Shown piece by piece: positions 10,024 through 22,527 of a DNA stretch of 64,000 nucleotides (within the stretch, counting starts at the first letter, position 1; the number at the start of each line of letters is the position of its first letter). The translations under genes were made by a program, and so were the position numbers. The stretch covers positions 165,562 through 229,561 of the forward strand of contig NZ_SCKT01000007.1 of the NCBI RefSeq assembly GCF_014155765.1, in the 5' to 3' direction. This DNA comes from Pantoea dispersa. Lineage in GTDB: Bacteria > Pseudomonadota > Gammaproteobacteria > Enterobacterales > Enterobacteriaceae. The notes beneath the pieces are model-generated. The model had not been told where the DNA came from, searched no databases, and saw only the letters and a program-made list of their open reading frames with translations.

Positions 10024-10156
10024 ATGATTGCGCGACGGGAAAAGTATGACGATAGCAACATCAGCGTAAATATAGGTAAAACGCTGGCTCTTGTATTACA
10101 TGCTCTTTACAATCAATCTCGTTTTTGAGCTTGCTCTCCAAGGTAAGGAATCTTTC

Positions 10157-10729
10157 ATGCTTAAACGTACTTTGACAGCGGCGGTTGCCCTGTTAGCGCT
10201 CTCTTCTGTATCTGCTTCGGCTCTGGCGGCGAAAGGGGATACGCACGTGCTGCTCACCACCTCTGCGGGCAATATCGAACTTGAACTGGATAATCAGAAA
10301 GCCCCGGTTTCAGTAAAAAACTTTGTGGATTACGTGAATAACGGCTTCTACAACAACACCATTTTCCATCGTGTGATCCCTGGTTTCATGATTCAGGGCG
10401 GCGGTTTCACGGCGGATATGCAGCAGAAGCAGACCAACGCGCCGATCAAAAACGAAGCGGATAACGGCCTGCGCAACCTGCGTGGCACCATTTCCATGGC
10501 GCGTACCGCTGAGAAAGACAGTGCCACCAGCCAGTTCTTCCTGAACGTGGCGGACAACGCTTTTCTTGACCATGGCCAGCGCGACTTCGGCTATGCGGTG
10601 TTTGGTAAAGTAGTGAAAGGCATGGATGTGATCGACAAGATCGCCCAGGTGCCGACCAAAGATGTCGGGCCATACCAGAATGTGCCGTCAAAACCGATTG
10701 TTATCACTTCCGCGAAAGTCCTGCCGTAA
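10157..10729 (+). CDS. ppiA: Periplasmic peptidyl-prolyl cis-trans isomerase A (cyclophilin)
   Basis: Speeds proline isomerisation in periplasmic proteins. 190 residues from ATG 10157, which follows AGGTAAGGAA; the longer frame from 10091 lacks a ribosome-binding site. A signal peptide ([13 protein letters not shown]...) ends at ALA before AKGD. Cyclophilin-core residues follow: [27 protein letters not shown] and [12 protein letters not shown] site stands about 140 bases upstream. Confidence 0.96.
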   Translation: MLKRTLTAAVALLALSSVSASALAAKGDTHVLLTTSAGNIELELDNQKAPVSVKNFVDYVNNGFYNNTIFHRVIPGFMIQGGGFTADMQQKQTNAPIKNEADNGLRNLRGTISMARTAEKDSATSQFFLNVADNAFLDHGQRDFGYAVFGKVVKGMDVIDKIAQVPTKDVGPYQNVPSKPIVITSAKVLP

Positions 10730-10738
10730 TCCCTCTGC

Positions 10739-10758
10739 GCGCCACCCCTGGGTGGCGC
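10739..10758 (+). terminator. Hairpin after ppiA
   Basis: GCGCCACCC and GGGTGGCGC form a tight hairpin 10 bases after the ppiA stop. No T-run follows, so it may stabilise the mRNA end rather than terminate. Confidence 0.35.
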
Positions 10759-10829
10759 CGTCTGCCGCGCTCCAGCAAAGCTGAAATTTGCTCTTATACT
10801 TAGGGCACATCCTGCTTGCCGGAGGCGCT

Positions 10830-11000
10830 ATGAGCAGCAAACTCACCGAAAAACAGAAAATCACGTTGTGGCAGCAAACCCGTGCGGCCAATTATCAGGC
10901 CAGCTGCAAACTGGCCGGTTATACGCTGAATGAACCTGCCGTCGAGAGCGCCCAGGCGGACGATCGTCTGGCATCGCTGAGGAGGCAATATGGCGGATAA
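10830..11000 (+). CDS. yhfG: Small Fic-associated antitoxin-like protein YhfG
   Basis: 56-residue protein of the YhfG/FicA type, which in E. coli binds Fic and is proposed to restrain it. The start MSSKLTEKQK follows GGAGG at 10821; the longer frame from 10788 reads into the promoter. The stop overlaps the fic start (fic ATG at 10990), so the pair is translationally coupled. A TATACT -10-like box lies at 10795-10800. Confidence 0.85.
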   Translation: MSSKLTEKQKITLWQQTRAANYQASCKLAGYTLNEPAVESAQADDRLASLRRQYGG

Positions 11001-11592
11001 CAGCCTGGCGGTGCGCGATCCCTATTTGTGGCACAACGATGACGTGCTGAAAAACCTGCTGGAAATTCACGACGTGGCGCAATTGCGTAAAGCCGAGCTG
11101 GCATTCAGCGCGGCGCGGCTGGCCACGCTGGCGCTCGGACCGGCCACGCCTGGCCTGCCGCACCTGCGCCATATTCACCGCACGCTGTTTCAGGATATCT
11201 ACAGCTGGGCCGGCGAACTGCGTACCATCGACATCTGGCGCGACGACACGCCCTATTGCCACTGCGAGTATATCGAGAACGAGGGCAATGCGCTGATGAG
11301 CGCACTGGAAGAGGAAGAGGGCCTGTGCGACCTCGACCCGCAGACCTTCGTGGCACGCATCGCGCATTACTACTGTGAAATCTACGTCCTGCATCCGTTC
11401 CGTGCCGGTAACGGGCGGGCACAGCGCATCTTTTTCGAACAGCTGGCGCTGCACGCGGGCTATCTGCTGAACTGGGATACGCTGGAGCCTGAAAGCTGGC
11501 ACAAGGCCATCGTCGCCGGCGTCGGCGGCGATCTCGCGCCGCTCAATGCGCAGTTTGCGAAAGTGGTGAGGCCGGCCTCACCGCTAAAGTAA
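10990..11592 (+). CDS. fic: Fic domain protein (AMP-transferase family)
   Basis: 200 residues. Fic proteins transfer AMP or related groups to target proteins. The Fic motif is at residues 135-146: HPFRAGNGRAQR, with the catalytic His135, the GNGR anion loop and the last Arg146 kept. The acidic residue that normally follows HPFx and coordinates Mg2+ (D or E) is Ala139 here, which may lower or change activity. The gene overlaps yhfG by 11 bases. Its 3' end overlaps the oppositely oriented XRE-regulator gene by 9 bases. In E. coli the order yhfG-fic-pabA is the same but without the XRE gene. Confidence 0.92.
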   Translation: MADNSLAVRDPYLWHNDDVLKNLLEIHDVAQLRKAELAFSAARLATLALGPATPGLPHLRHIHRTLFQDIYSWAGELRTIDIWRDDTPYCHCEYIENEGNALMSALEEEEGLCDLDPQTFVARIAHYYCEIYVLHPFRAGNGRAQRIFFEQLALHAGYLLNWDTLEPESWHKAIVAGVGGDLAPLNAQFAKVVRPASPLK

Positions 11593-11910
11593 TATTTCCA
11601 GCCCGTGCTTTTGCACGATGTGGAGCAATTTGAGTGAAATGCCGCCCGGGCGTTTTACTCCGCTCTCCCATTTCTGCACCGTGGAAACGCTGGTGTTGAG
11701 GTAGCGGGCAAAAACGGGCTGACTCACGTTAAGGTTTTCGCGCAGCGCTTTGATATCTCCGGCCTCCAGCGCTTTAACCTCTTCCAGACAGCATTGGTCA
11801 AAATCCCGCATGCTCTGTTTATTCAGGGCTCCGGCTTCAAACAGGCCTGTTGCTGCACTGTGAATTGCCTCCAGGGCTGGGCTTTTTATTTTTTGCATGT
11901 GTGTTGTCAT
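11584..11910 (-). CDS. Orphan XRE-family antitoxin-like regulator
   Basis: 108 residues from ATG 11908-11910, with GGAG five bases upstream; a GTG just before it and a later ATG at 11896-11898 are alternatives. The C-terminal half (from about LRENLNVSQPVFARYLN) is a helix-turn-helix of the NadS/HigA type, with the recognition helix SVSTVQKWESGVKRP. Such proteins usually act as antitoxins or repressors of a neighbouring RelE/HigB toxin, but no such toxin frame is next to it. It is convergent with fic and absent from this position in E. coli. Palindromes upstream may be its operators. Confidence 0.85.
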   Translation of the reverse strand: MTTHMQKIKSPALEAIHSAATGLFEAGALNKQSMRDFDQCCLEEVKALEAGDIKALRENLNVSQPVFARYLNTSVSTVQKWESGVKRPGGISLKLLHIVQKHGLEILL

Positions 11911-11921
11911 CACAGCTCCGT

Positions 11922-11940
11922 TAGATCTAGCACCTGGTGC
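11922..11940. promoter_or_regulatory. Possible operator of the XRE regulator
   Basis: Two short perfect palindromes lie next to each other just upstream of the XRE gene's ribosome-binding site: TAGATCTA (11922-11929) and GCACC-T-GGTGC (11930-11940). Antitoxins of this class commonly repress their own promoter at such sites; the assignment is inferred. Confidence 0.4.
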
Positions 11941-12064
11941 GAGAGTAATCAGATTCTTTTTTGACAGCTAGCGGGGATTGAGGTCGAAGGTGGTAACATT
12001 GCTTTTTTGCGACCTTTCTTGCTTGTCGCCCACCGACAGCACCCACTCAATTCATCTGTAATGT

Positions 12065-12640
12065 ATGCTGCTGCTAATTGATAACTACGACTCCTTTACC
12101 TGGAATCTCTACCAGTACTTCTGTGAACTTGGCGCGCAGGTGCGCGTGGTGCGCAACGATGCGATGACGCTGGAAGAGATGACGGCGCTGCCGCTGAGTC
12201 ATCTGGTGATCTCGCCGGGCCCCTGTACGCCGGATCAGTCCGGCGTTTCGCTCGAAGCCATTCGCCACTTTGCCGGACGGTTGCCGGTTCTCGGGGTATG
12301 CCTGGGCCATCAGGCCATCGCCCAGGCCTACGGCGCACAGGTGGTGCGCGCGCGCCAGGTGATGCACGGCAAAACCTCTGCGGTGCAGCACACCGGCCAG
12401 GGTGTGTTCCGCAACCTGAATAATCCGCTGACCGTGACGCGCTATCACTCGCTGATTGTGGCGCGCGACACGCTGCCACCAGAGTTTGAAGTCACCGCCT
12501 GGAGTCTGCGCGATGGCGTTGCCGATGAGATCATGGGCTTCCGCCATCGTACGCTGCCACTGGAGGGCGTGCAGTTCCATCCGGAGAGCATTCTCAGCGA
12601 GCAGGGGCATCAGCTGCTGGCGAATTTCCTCAATATGTAA
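12065..12640 (+). CDS. pabA: Para-aminobenzoate synthase glutamine amidotransferase component
   Basis: Supplies ammonia from glutamine to PabB for making 4-amino-4-deoxychorismate in folate synthesis. 191 residues, class I glutamine amidotransferase. Catalytic triad: Cys79 (GVCLGHQ), His172 and Glu174 (QFHPES). ATG 12065 gives the family start [11 protein letters not shown]; the ribosome-binding site is weak. It keeps its usual place before argD. Confidence 0.96.
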   Translation: MLLLIDNYDSFTWNLYQYFCELGAQVRVVRNDAMTLEEMTALPLSHLVISPGPCTPDQSGVSLEAIRHFAGRLPVLGVCLGHQAIAQAYGAQVVRARQVMHGKTSAVQHTGQGVFRNLNNPLTVTRYHSLIVARDTLPPEFEVTAWSLRDGVADEIMGFRHRTLPLEGVQFHPESILSEQGHQLLANFLNM

Positions 12641-12651
12641 CTTCCGTTTGC

Positions 12652-16017
<3,366 letters not shown>

Positions 16018-16028
16018 CAGCTCATCGT

Positions 16029-16062
16029 AAACAGAAACGGCGCGATGTTGCCATCACGCCGT
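16029..16062 (-). terminator. crp terminator
   Basis: On the minus strand, after the crp stop, ACGGCG(T)GATG pairs with CATC(G)CGCCGT around a short loop with one mismatch (16037-16062). TTTCTGTTT follows. It ends 12 bases before the yhfK start. Confidence 0.6.
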
Positions 16063-16075
16063 GGGTGAGAAGAAA

Positions 16076-16708
16076 TCAGCGGGTGCCGTAAACGACGATG
16101 GTTTTGCCGTGTGCGGAGATCAGGTTCTGATCTTCCAGCATTTTCAGGATACGACCCACGGTTTCGCGTGAGCAGCCCACGATCTGACCAATCTCCTGAC
16201 GGGTGATTTTAATCTGCATACCGTCCGGGTGCGTCATGGCGTCAGGCTGTTTCGCCAGGTTGAGCAGCGTCTGCGCGATACGGCCGGTCACATCGAGGAA
16301 GGCAAGGTTGCCGACTTTTTCAGATGTAACCTGCAGGCGACGCGCCATCTGCGCCGACAGGCGCATTAAAATATCCGGATTGACCTGAATCAGCTGACGG
16401 AATTTTTTGTAGGAAATTTCAGCCACTTCGCAGGCGGTTTTCGCACGTACCCAGGCGCTACGCTCCTGGCCCTCTTCAAACAGGCCGAGCTCACCGATGA
16501 AATCCCCCTGATTGAGGTAGGAGAGAATCATCTCTTTGCCTTCTTCATCTTTAATCAGTACCGCGACGGAACCTTTCACGATGTAGTACAGCGTTTCCGC
16601 TTTCTCACCCTGATGGATGAGGGTGCTTTTGGATGGATATTTGTGAATATGGCAATGGGACAGGAACCATTCGAGTGTAGGGTCTGTTTGCGGTTTGCCG
16701 AGAACCAT
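16076..16708 (-). CDS. crp: cAMP receptor protein (CRP)
   Basis: Global transcription factor for carbon-source control. 210 residues; N-terminal cyclic-nucleotide-binding barrel with the cAMP phosphate-binding loop ([18 protein letters not shown]), the long dimer helix, and a winged helix-turn-helix. The recognition helix CSRETVGR carries Arg181, Glu182 and Arg186, the residues that read TGTGA. So the DNA specificity should equal that of E. coli, consistent with the CRP site seen at ppiA. Confidence 0.98.
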
Positions 16709-17012
16709 TCGCTATTATCCTCTGTTGTAATCGTGCCCAAAATACAGGGGGCAGTTTTCCCTGTCAGGCGGTGAAATCGTCCAGCGTTTCCCGTGAGGGA
16801 CAGTTATTCGGGGGTGGATTCGTAAGCGATGCTTTTGATTCGTCCCGCTTTCGTCTTTCGTGACGAAAATATTTTCAGCACTGTTTGTAGCATAGCTTTT
16901 GCAACCTGTCTCCTGTTGTCTCGCTTCAGCAGGTGGGGGATGCGTCTGCATTGCTGTTTGTCAGGTGAAAGCGTACTCTGGCGGCAAAACCGCCGCTTCA
17001 GGAGAAAGAATA
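16709..17012. promoter_or_regulatory. crp-yhfA divergent promoter region
   Basis: 304 bases without a gene. On the minus strand the segment AAAAGCTATGCTAC (-10 TATGCT at 16889-16894) matches the E. coli crp P1 region, preceded by the same AAGCGAGACA-type stretch; this leaves an untranslated leader of about 170 bases. A TTTCG-TGA-CGAAA palindrome (16856-16868) lies in the leader. AGGAG at 17000 serves yhfA. I could not identify the CRP autoregulation sites with confidence. Confidence 0.6.
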
Positions 17013-17417
17013 ATGCAGGCACGAGTGAAATGGGTGGAAGGGCTGACCTTTCTCGGAGAATCCTCATCCGGTCATCAGGTATTAATGGACGGCAATTCCG
17101 GTGATAAAGCGCCCAGCCCGATGGAGATGGTGTTGATGGCTGCGGGCGGCTGCAGCGCGATTGACGTGGTGTCGATTCTGCAAAAGGGGCGCAACGATGT
17201 CGCCGACTGTGAAGTCAAACTGACCTCGGAACGCCGCGAAGAAGCGCCACGCATTTTTACGCATATCAATCTGCATTTTATTGTCAGCGGCAAAGCGCTG
17301 AGCGATAAAGTGGTGGCGCGCGCGGTGGATCTGTCCGCGGAGAAGTACTGCTCGGTCGCGATCATGCTGGGCAAGGGCGTCGAGATAACGCACAGCTACG
17401 AAGTGGTGGAGCTGTAA
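17013..17417 (+). CDS. yhfA: OsmC-family protein YhfA
   Basis: 134 residues from ATG 17013, the E. coli start, with AGGAG upstream; the longer frame from 16899 covers the promoter. The OsmC/Ohr fold is known for thiol peroxidases, and the two family cysteines are present: Cys47 (AAGGCSAID) and Cys113 (EKYCSVA). Its actual substrate is not known. Divergent from crp, as in E. coli. Confidence 0.92.
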   Translation: MQARVKWVEGLTFLGESSSGHQVLMDGNSGDKAPSPMEMVLMAAGGCSAIDVVSILQKGRNDVADCEVKLTSERREEAPRIFTHINLHFIVSGKALSDKVVARAVDLSAEKYCSVAIMLGKGVEITHSYEVVEL

Positions 17418-17423
17418 TCCAGC

Positions 17424-17447
17424 CGGGAGCGCGGCGCTGCGCTCCCG
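17424..17447. terminator. Hairpin between convergent yhfA and prkB
   Basis: A perfect 9-bp stem CGGGAGCGC/GCGCTCCCG with a 6-base loop, seven bases after the yhfA stop. It is followed by a pyrimidine-rich stretch rather than a pure T-run. Confidence 0.5.
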
Positions 17448-17487
17448 ATCTCAGTTCCTCCCGGCGAAACTGGCGCGTTAGCCTGCG

Positions 17488-18357
17488 CTATTCAATACGT
17501 TTTCCTTCAATCAACCGCTGCACCAGCGGCGTCATGATCAACTCCATCGCCAGTCCCATCTTGCCGCCCGGCACCACCAGCGTATTCATGTGGGAAATAA
17601 ACGAGCCCTGGATCATCGCCAGTAAATAAGGAAAAGCGATGCCCTCCAGGCCGCGAAAATGGATCACCACAAAGCTCTCATCCAGCGACGGGATCTCACG
17701 CGCGGCAAACGGGTTCGAGGTATCCACGGTCGGCACGCGCTGGAAGTTGAGGTGCGTGCGGGAAAACTGCGGCGTGATGTAGTTGATGTAGTCTTCCATC
17801 GAACGCACCACCGAATCCATCACCGCTTCGCGCGAATGGCCGCGCTCACTGGTGTCGCGCACCAGTTTCTGAATCCACTCCAGATTAACAATCGGTACCA
17901 CGCCAACCAGCAGATCGACGTGTTCCGCCACGTTATGTTGCTGCGTCACCACGCCGCCGTGCAGGCCTTCATAGAACAGCACATCGGTGTTTTCCGGCAG
18001 CGGCTGCCAGGGTGTAAACGTGCCCGGCACCTGATTCCACGGCACCGCTTCATCGTAGGTGTGCAGATATTTGCGCGACTGGCCGAGTCCGCTCTGGCCA
18101 TAGTCGCGGAAAGTCTGCTCCAGCAGGCCGAAGTCGTTGGCTTCCGGGCCAAAGTAGCTGATGTGACGCCCGAGGTCGCGCGCCTTACGAATCGCCATGT
18201 CCATTTCCGGACGGGTATAGCGATGGAAACTGTCGCCTTCTATTTCCGCCGCGTGCAGATCCAGCTGCTGGAAAATTTTACGGAAGGCGAGACTGGTGGT
18301 GGTGGTTCCGGCGCCGCTGGAACCGGTAACGGCTATGACTGGATGCCTGGCTGACAT
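17488..18357 (-). CDS. prkB: Phosphoribulokinase-like protein
   Basis: 289 residues, same length as E. coli PrkB. The P-loop is GSSGAGTTT at residues 12-20, in the form used by phosphoribulokinase and uridine kinase. There is no sign of a Calvin cycle here, and in enterobacteria the substrate is unproven. It follows yheT-yheU on the minus strand with a 61-base gap. Confidence 0.93.
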   Translation of the reverse strand: MSARHPVIAVTGSSGAGTTTTSLAFRKIFQQLDLHAAEIEGDSFHRYTRPEMDMAIRKARDLGRHISYFGPEANDFGLLEQTFRDYGQSGLGQSRKYLHTYDEAVPWNQVPGTFTPWQPLPENTDVLFYEGLHGGVVTQQHNVAEHVDLLVGVVPIVNLEWIQKLVRDTSERGHSREAVMDSVVRSMEDYINYITPQFSRTHLNFQRVPTVDTSNPFAAREIPSLDESFVVIHFRGLEGIAFPYLLAMIQGSFISHMNTLVVPGGKMGLAMELIMTPLVQRLIEGKRIE

Positions 18358-18418
18358 AACAGCGCTCCCTGTGAAGTCCGGCGATGAGCATTGTTACCAC
18401 GAATTGCCGCCTGACGCA

Positions 18419-18637
18419 TCAGCCGCGAAATTCCCGCCGCGGCATAATATTGACCGATTCATGCAATTCTGACCACACCAGTACCACTTCGCCCTGCTCA
18501 AGCTGGCGGCGCACGTCGGCCACTTTTTGCGTCAGGCTGCGCTCCTGCTCGCCATAATCGGTGCCTTCACGCAGCACAAAACTTTCTATCAGGTTTTCCA
18601 GCGTTGTCGGGTCGAGTTCTTGCCAGGGAATAATCAC
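18419..18637 (-). CDS. yheU: Small conserved protein YheU
   Basis: 72 residues starting at a GTG (18635-18637), chosen because it gives the E. coli-length start VIIPWQ read as MIIPWQ and lies two bases after the yheT stop. The frame upstream lies within yheT. Highly conserved core [16 protein letters not shown]. Function unknown; probably translated together with yheT. Confidence 0.88.
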   Translation of the reverse strand: MIIPWQELDPTTLENLIESFVLREGTDYGEQERSLTQKVADVRRQLEQGEVVLVWSELHESVNIMPRREFRG

Positions 18638-18639
18638 AG

Positions 18640-19656
18640 TTACATATCCAGATAAGTTGAGAGCCAGTCCGGCACGCGCTGCTCCAGCCACATTTTGGGT
18701 CGCAGCAGGCTGCCGCCCACGAAGCCGACGTGACCGCCTTGCTGCGTCAGCTGATACTCAATTGTGGCAGACAACTGCTGCGGCTGCGGGATCACCGCAT
18801 CGGTCATGAAGGGATCGTCTTTAGCATGGATGATCAGCAGCGGCTTGCGCACGCCGGTCAGCAATGGCATGGCGCTGGCGCGCTGATAATAGTCGCGCGC
18901 ATCAATAAACCCGTGGGCGCGGGCGGTAATCGCATCATCAAACTCACGCAGCCGGCGGAAGGCGCGCAGCTGCGTCAGATCGACCGGCAGCGTGCCCGGC
19001 CAGGCGCGCAGTTTGCGCGTGGCGTTTTTCTTCAGCTGGGTCAGGAGGTAGTGCTGATAAAAGCGTGAAAAGCCCACGTCCAGCTTCTGGCTGCATGGCT
19101 CCAGCGCCAGCGGCGCGGAGATGGCGACCGCGGCATCCAGCGGGGCCGACGTGCCCTGCAGCCCCAGCAGACAGGCCAGCATATTGCCGCCGAGCGAAAC
19201 GCCGACCGCCGCCGTTGGCACCGTGCCCCATTCGCGCTGCAGCCAGTGCAGAAAATAGGTCGCATCTTCAGTTTCACCGGAGTGATAGATGCGCTGCAGA
19301 CGGTTAGGCTCGCCGCTGCAGCCGCGGAAGTGCATGATCACCGCCAGCCAGCCGCGCGCCTGACACGCCTGCATCAGCCCATGGGCATAGGGGCTGCGGA
19401 AACTGCCTTCCAGCCCGTGGAACAGCACCATGCGCGGCTTGTGACGTGCCTGTGCCGGATCTTCGCTCCACGCCAGATCGACGAAGTCGCCGTCCGGCAG
19501 ATCGAGGCGCTGCCAGTGCGGGCGCAGCGTGACGCGCCGGCGCAGCAGGCGCGGCAGCAGCGTTTGCAGATGCGCATTGCCGAAGCCGCGCAGCGGGGTA
19601 AAGCGCTCGCCGCTCGGGCGATCAAAATAGCCTGGGATAGTACTTGTCTGATGCAT
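18640..19656 (-). CDS. yheT: Alpha/beta hydrolase YheT
   Basis: 338 residues, alpha/beta-hydrolase family close to the ABHD1/3 group. The nucleophile elbow GVSLGGN is present, with the acidic residue and histidine expected in HAKDDPFM and GGHVGF. Cytoplasmic hydrolase of unknown substrate, possibly an ester or lipid. First gene of yheT-yheU(-prkB), divergent from the LysE-family gene by 60 bases. Confidence 0.92.
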   Translation of the reverse strand: MHQTSTIPGYFDRPSGERFTPLRGFGNAHLQTLLPRLLRRRVTLRPHWQRLDLPDGDFVDLAWSEDPAQARHKPRMVLFHGLEGSFRSPYAHGLMQACQARGWLAVIMHFRGCSGEPNRLQRIYHSGETEDATYFLHWLQREWGTVPTAAVGVSLGGNMLACLLGLQGTSAPLDAAVAISAPLALEPCSQKLDVGFSRFYQHYLLTQLKKNATRKLRAWPGTLPVDLTQLRAFRRLREFDDAITARAHGFIDARDYYQRASAMPLLTGVRKPLLIIHAKDDPFMTDAVIPQPQQLSATIEYQLTQQGGHVGFVGGSLLRPKMWLEQRVPDWLSTYLDM

Positions 19657-19716
19657 AACTCGCTGATAGCTTCGATGGGTTGTTCGCTTTTCTGGGTGAG
19701 GAGCACCCGAATATAC

Positions 19717-20319
19717 ATGGAACTGAGTCTTTTTTTATCAATGCTGGGCTTTCTCTGGGTCGCGGCCATCACGCCAGGGCCCAATAATATGTTACTTACC
19801 GCCTCAGGTGCTAATTTTGGCTTCCTGCGCACCTTTCCACTGCTGATTGGTATCATGATTGGCATGCAGGTGATGTTGCTGATGGTGGCGTTTGGCATCG
19901 GCAGCCTGATTCTGCTCTATCCCTCACTGCATCTGGTACTAAAAGTGGCCGGTAGCCTCTACCTGCTGTGGCTGGCGTGGAAAATTGCCACCGCCGAATA
20001 CGAAACGCTGGAGACCGACGATGCCAGCGTGAAGCAGATGCCTTTCTGGCAGGGCGGATTACTGCAACTGATCAACCCGAAAGCGTGGCTGATGGCGCTG
20101 GGTGCGGTCGCCAGCTTTAGCCTTGCCGGCAGCGCCTATATGCATTCCGTAGTGGCGATCAGCCTCGGCATGGCGCTGGTGAACGTGGTTTCCGGCGTGA
20201 TCTGGATGGGTTTCGGCTCGCTGATTGGCCGGCTGCTGCGCAGTCCGCGCGCGTGGAAAATCTTCAACCTCGCCATGGGTGCGCTGACCGCAGCCTGCGT
20301 GCTGTTGATCTGGCACTGA
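19717..20319 (+). CDS. LysE/RhtB-family amino-acid exporter
   Basis: 200 residues from ATG 19717 (MELSLFLSMLGFLW). Six hydrophobic segments, and the family motif AAITPGPNNMLLTASGANFG near the N-terminus. Members export amino acids or derivatives such as cysteine, homoserine and leucine; which one cannot be told here. A GAGGAG lies 13 bases before the ATG, farther than ideal. Its stop is one base from the end of the convergent LacI-type gene. The gene is not at this position in E. coli and begins the inserted block that holds tauABCD. Confidence 0.88.
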   Translation: MELSLFLSMLGFLWVAAITPGPNNMLLTASGANFGFLRTFPLLIGIMIGMQVMLLMVAFGIGSLILLYPSLHLVLKVAGSLYLLWLAWKIATAEYETLETDDASVKQMPFWQGGLLQLINPKAWLMALGAVASFSLAGSAYMHSVVAISLGMALVNVVSGVIWMGFGSLIGRLLRSPRAWKIFNLAMGALTAACVLLIWH

Positions 20320-20320
20320 G

Positions 20321-21301
20321 TCAGCTGGAGGCGCGCTCAATGCGCGTCCACGGCAGCACTTCATGCACCACTGCCGCCTGGCGCTGACGGATGCGCGCCA
20401 GCAGCAGCTGCACGCTGCGGGCACCCATCTGGTTCATCGGCTGGGCAATGGTGGTCAGCGGCGGGTTGATGCTGCTGGTGAACGGAATGCCGTCAAAGCC
20501 GACTACCGCCAGATCCTCCGGCACGCGCAGTCCGGCTTCCAGAGCAGCGTGAATCACACCAACCGCCAGCACGTCTGATACCGCAAACACCGCATCCGGC
20601 CGCTCTGGCTGCGTTAGCAGTTCGCGCAGCGCCGCGCTGCCCGCTTCGCAGGAGATGTCGCTGGCGTAAGCGACGCCGTGCCAGTCAAGCCCCAGCTGCG
20701 TGATGGCGTCGCGATAGCCGCTTTCGCGCTGGTGCGAATAGAGATAGCGCATATCGCAGTTGACCAGCGCAATGCGCTGGCGCCCTTTGCCGGCCAGATA
20801 ATGCACCGTGTCATAGGCCGCCTGACGGTTATCGATGGTGACGCTGGAGGCGTTAACCGAGGGATCGTACTCCGCACACTGCACCCACGGCGCATCACCA
20901 ATCAACTCTTTCAGTCCCTGCAGACAGGCCGCGGCGTCCATGGTGATCACCCCATCCACCACTTTGCCGGCCAGCAGCGCCAGATAGGCGGTTTCGCGCC
21001 GTAGCTGTGAGGCGGAATTACATAACAGGATGTGATAGCCGTGCGCTTCGGCCTCCGCCTCGATGCCCTGCACCACCCGTGAGCAGAACGGATTGGTGAT
21101 ATCGGAAATCAGCACCAGCAACATGTTGCTTTGCGCGGTACGCAGCTGGCGCGCCAGCAGGTTGGGCTGGTATTCGCACACATTAATTGCGGCCAGCACC
21201 CGTTTACGCGTATCTGGCCGGACGCCAGGATGCTGGTTTAACACCCGTGAAACCGTGGCTTTCGACACGCCCGCGAGGCGCGCAACTTTCTCAATCGACA
21301 T
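20321..21301 (-). CDS. LacI-family transcriptional regulator (CytR-like)
   Basis: 326 residues. N-terminal LacI helix-turn-helix and hinge helix (SIEKVARLAGVSKATVSRVLN; QPNLLARQLR), then a periplasmic-binding-protein-like sensor domain with DITNPFCSRVVQGIE and FAVSDVLAVG. It resembles CytR in overall build. The ligand cannot be read from the sequence. Divergent from tauA by 238 bases, so it may control the tau operon, the exporter gene or itself; taurine genes in E. coli are instead controlled by Cbl and CysB. Confidence 0.9.
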   Translation of the reverse strand: MSIEKVARLAGVSKATVSRVLNQHPGVRPDTRKRVLAAINVCEYQPNLLARQLRTAQSNMLLVLISDITNPFCSRVVQGIEAEAEAHGYHILLCNSASQLRRETAYLALLAGKVVDGVITMDAAACLQGLKELIGDAPWVQCAEYDPSVNASSVTIDNRQAAYDTVHYLAGKGRQRIALVNCDMRYLYSHQRESGYRDAITQLGLDWHGVAYASDISCEAGSAALRELLTQPERPDAVFAVSDVLAVGVIHAALEAGLRVPEDLAVVGFDGIPFTSSINPPLTTIAQPMNQMGARSVQLLLARIRQRQAAVVHEVLPWTRIERASS

Positions 21302-21539
21302 GGAGGCCAGTACCGCTGTAAAAGGGGGAAAAAATCAAGACGAGATCAATACCACAGTCGGCATGTGAGCGCCTGACATATTTGTTCCGCACCAGCGGTT
21401 TTGTATTTGCATTTTTTGCATAGCGTTACCCGATGTTGATCTAAGAACCGATTTTTATTAGGGATAATTTTTAATTCCTTTATGAAATCATTGCTGCTGG
21501 CGACACTGCCGTCACGACTCAACATTGGGGTGCATGATG
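21302..21539. promoter_or_regulatory. LacI-type gene/tauA divergent region
   Basis: 238 bases, AT-rich in its second half. It must hold promoters for both genes. A direct TTGCATTTTTTGCAT dyad lies near 21409-21423, but I see no convincing -35/-10 pair or LacI-type operator. Confidence 0.4.
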
Positions 21540-22517
21540 ATGGCAGTAACCAAAACAATAAGCGCGGTAGCAGCCGCGTTAGCGCTGATGACCTTTCAGG
21601 CGCAGGCGGTCAATGTGACCGTGGCTTATCAGACGTCGGCGGAACCGGCCAAAGTGGCGCAGGCTGACAATACCTTTGCCAAAGAGAGCGGTGCCACGGT
21701 TGACTGGCGCAAATTCGATAGCGGCGCCAGCGTCCTGCGTGCGTTAGCCTCGGGCGATGTGCAAATTGGCAACATCGGTTCCAGCCCGCTGGCGGTGGCC
21801 GCCACGCAGCAGCTGCCGATTGAAGCTTTCCTGCTGGCTTCACAGCTGGGCAATTCTGAAGCGCTGGTGGTGAAAAAAGACATCAGCTCGCCCAAAGATT
21901 TGATCGGCAAACGCATTGCCGTTCCCTTCATCTCCACCACCCATTACAGCCTGCTGGCCGCGCTGAAACACTGGGGCATCAAACCCACCCAGGTGCAACT
22001 GGTCAATCTGCAGCCGCCGGCGATCATTGCTGCCTGGCAGCGCGGTGATATCGACGGCGCTTACGTCTGGGCGCCCGCCGTCAATGAACTGGAGAAAGAC
22101 GGCAAGGTGCTGACCGACTCGTCGCAGGTCGGGCAGTGGGGCTCACCGACGCTCGACGTCTGGGTAGTGCGCAAGGATTTTGCCCGGCAGCATCCTGAAG
22201 TGGTCACCGCTTTCGCCCGTAGCGCGATTGCCGCGCAGCAGGCTTATATCGCCAACCCGGAACAGTGGCTGCAGCAACCGGATAACCTCAGCAAGCTGTC
22301 GCGCCTGAGCGGCGTGCCGGAAAGTGACGTCCCCGAACTGGTGAAAGGCAACACCTACCTGACGGCGCAGCAGCAGGTGGAACAGCTGGGCAAACCGGTC
22401 AACAAGGCGATTGTCGATACCGCACAGTTTCTGAAAGAGCAGGGCAAAGTGCCGGATGCCGCCAGTGACTACAGCAGCTTTGTCACCACGCGCTTTGTTG
22501 CCCCCTTAGCCAAATAA
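21540..22517 (+). CDS. tauA: Taurine ABC transporter, periplasmic binding protein
   Basis: Captures taurine in the periplasm for TauBC. About 325 residues from ATG 21540; three ATG codons in a row (21534, 21537, 21540) follow a GGGGTG ribosome-binding site, so the exact start is uncertain by two codons. The signal peptide ends AQA before VNVTVAYQ. The mature part follows E. coli TauA closely ([49 protein letters not shown]). First gene of tauABCD. Confidence 0.95.
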   Translation: MAVTKTISAVAAALALMTFQAQAVNVTVAYQTSAEPAKVAQADNTFAKESGATVDWRKFDSGASVLRALASGDVQIGNIGSSPLAVAATQQLPIEAFLLASQLGNSEALVVKKDISSPKDLIGKRIAVPFISTTHYSLLAALKHWGIKPTQVQLVNLQPPAIIAAWQRGDIDGAYVWAPAVNELEKDGKVLTDSSQVGQWGSPTLDVWVVRKDFARQHPEVVTAFARSAIAAQQAYIANPEQWLQQPDNLSKLSRLSGVPESDVPELVKGNTYLTAQQQVEQLGKPVNKAIVDTAQFLKEQGKVPDAASDYSSFVTTRFVAPLAK

Positions 22518-22527
22518 CGGAGGCCTT

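Noticed and set aside
16856-16868. TTTCG-TGA-CGAAA palindrome as a CRP autoregulation site
   Set aside because: Only one partial CRP half-site; half-site spacing does not fit the 22-base CRP consensus.
21482-21667. 61-codon frame overlapping the start of tauA
   Set aside because: Different frame from tauA, no ribosome-binding site, and it runs into the tauA signal-peptide region with no homology.
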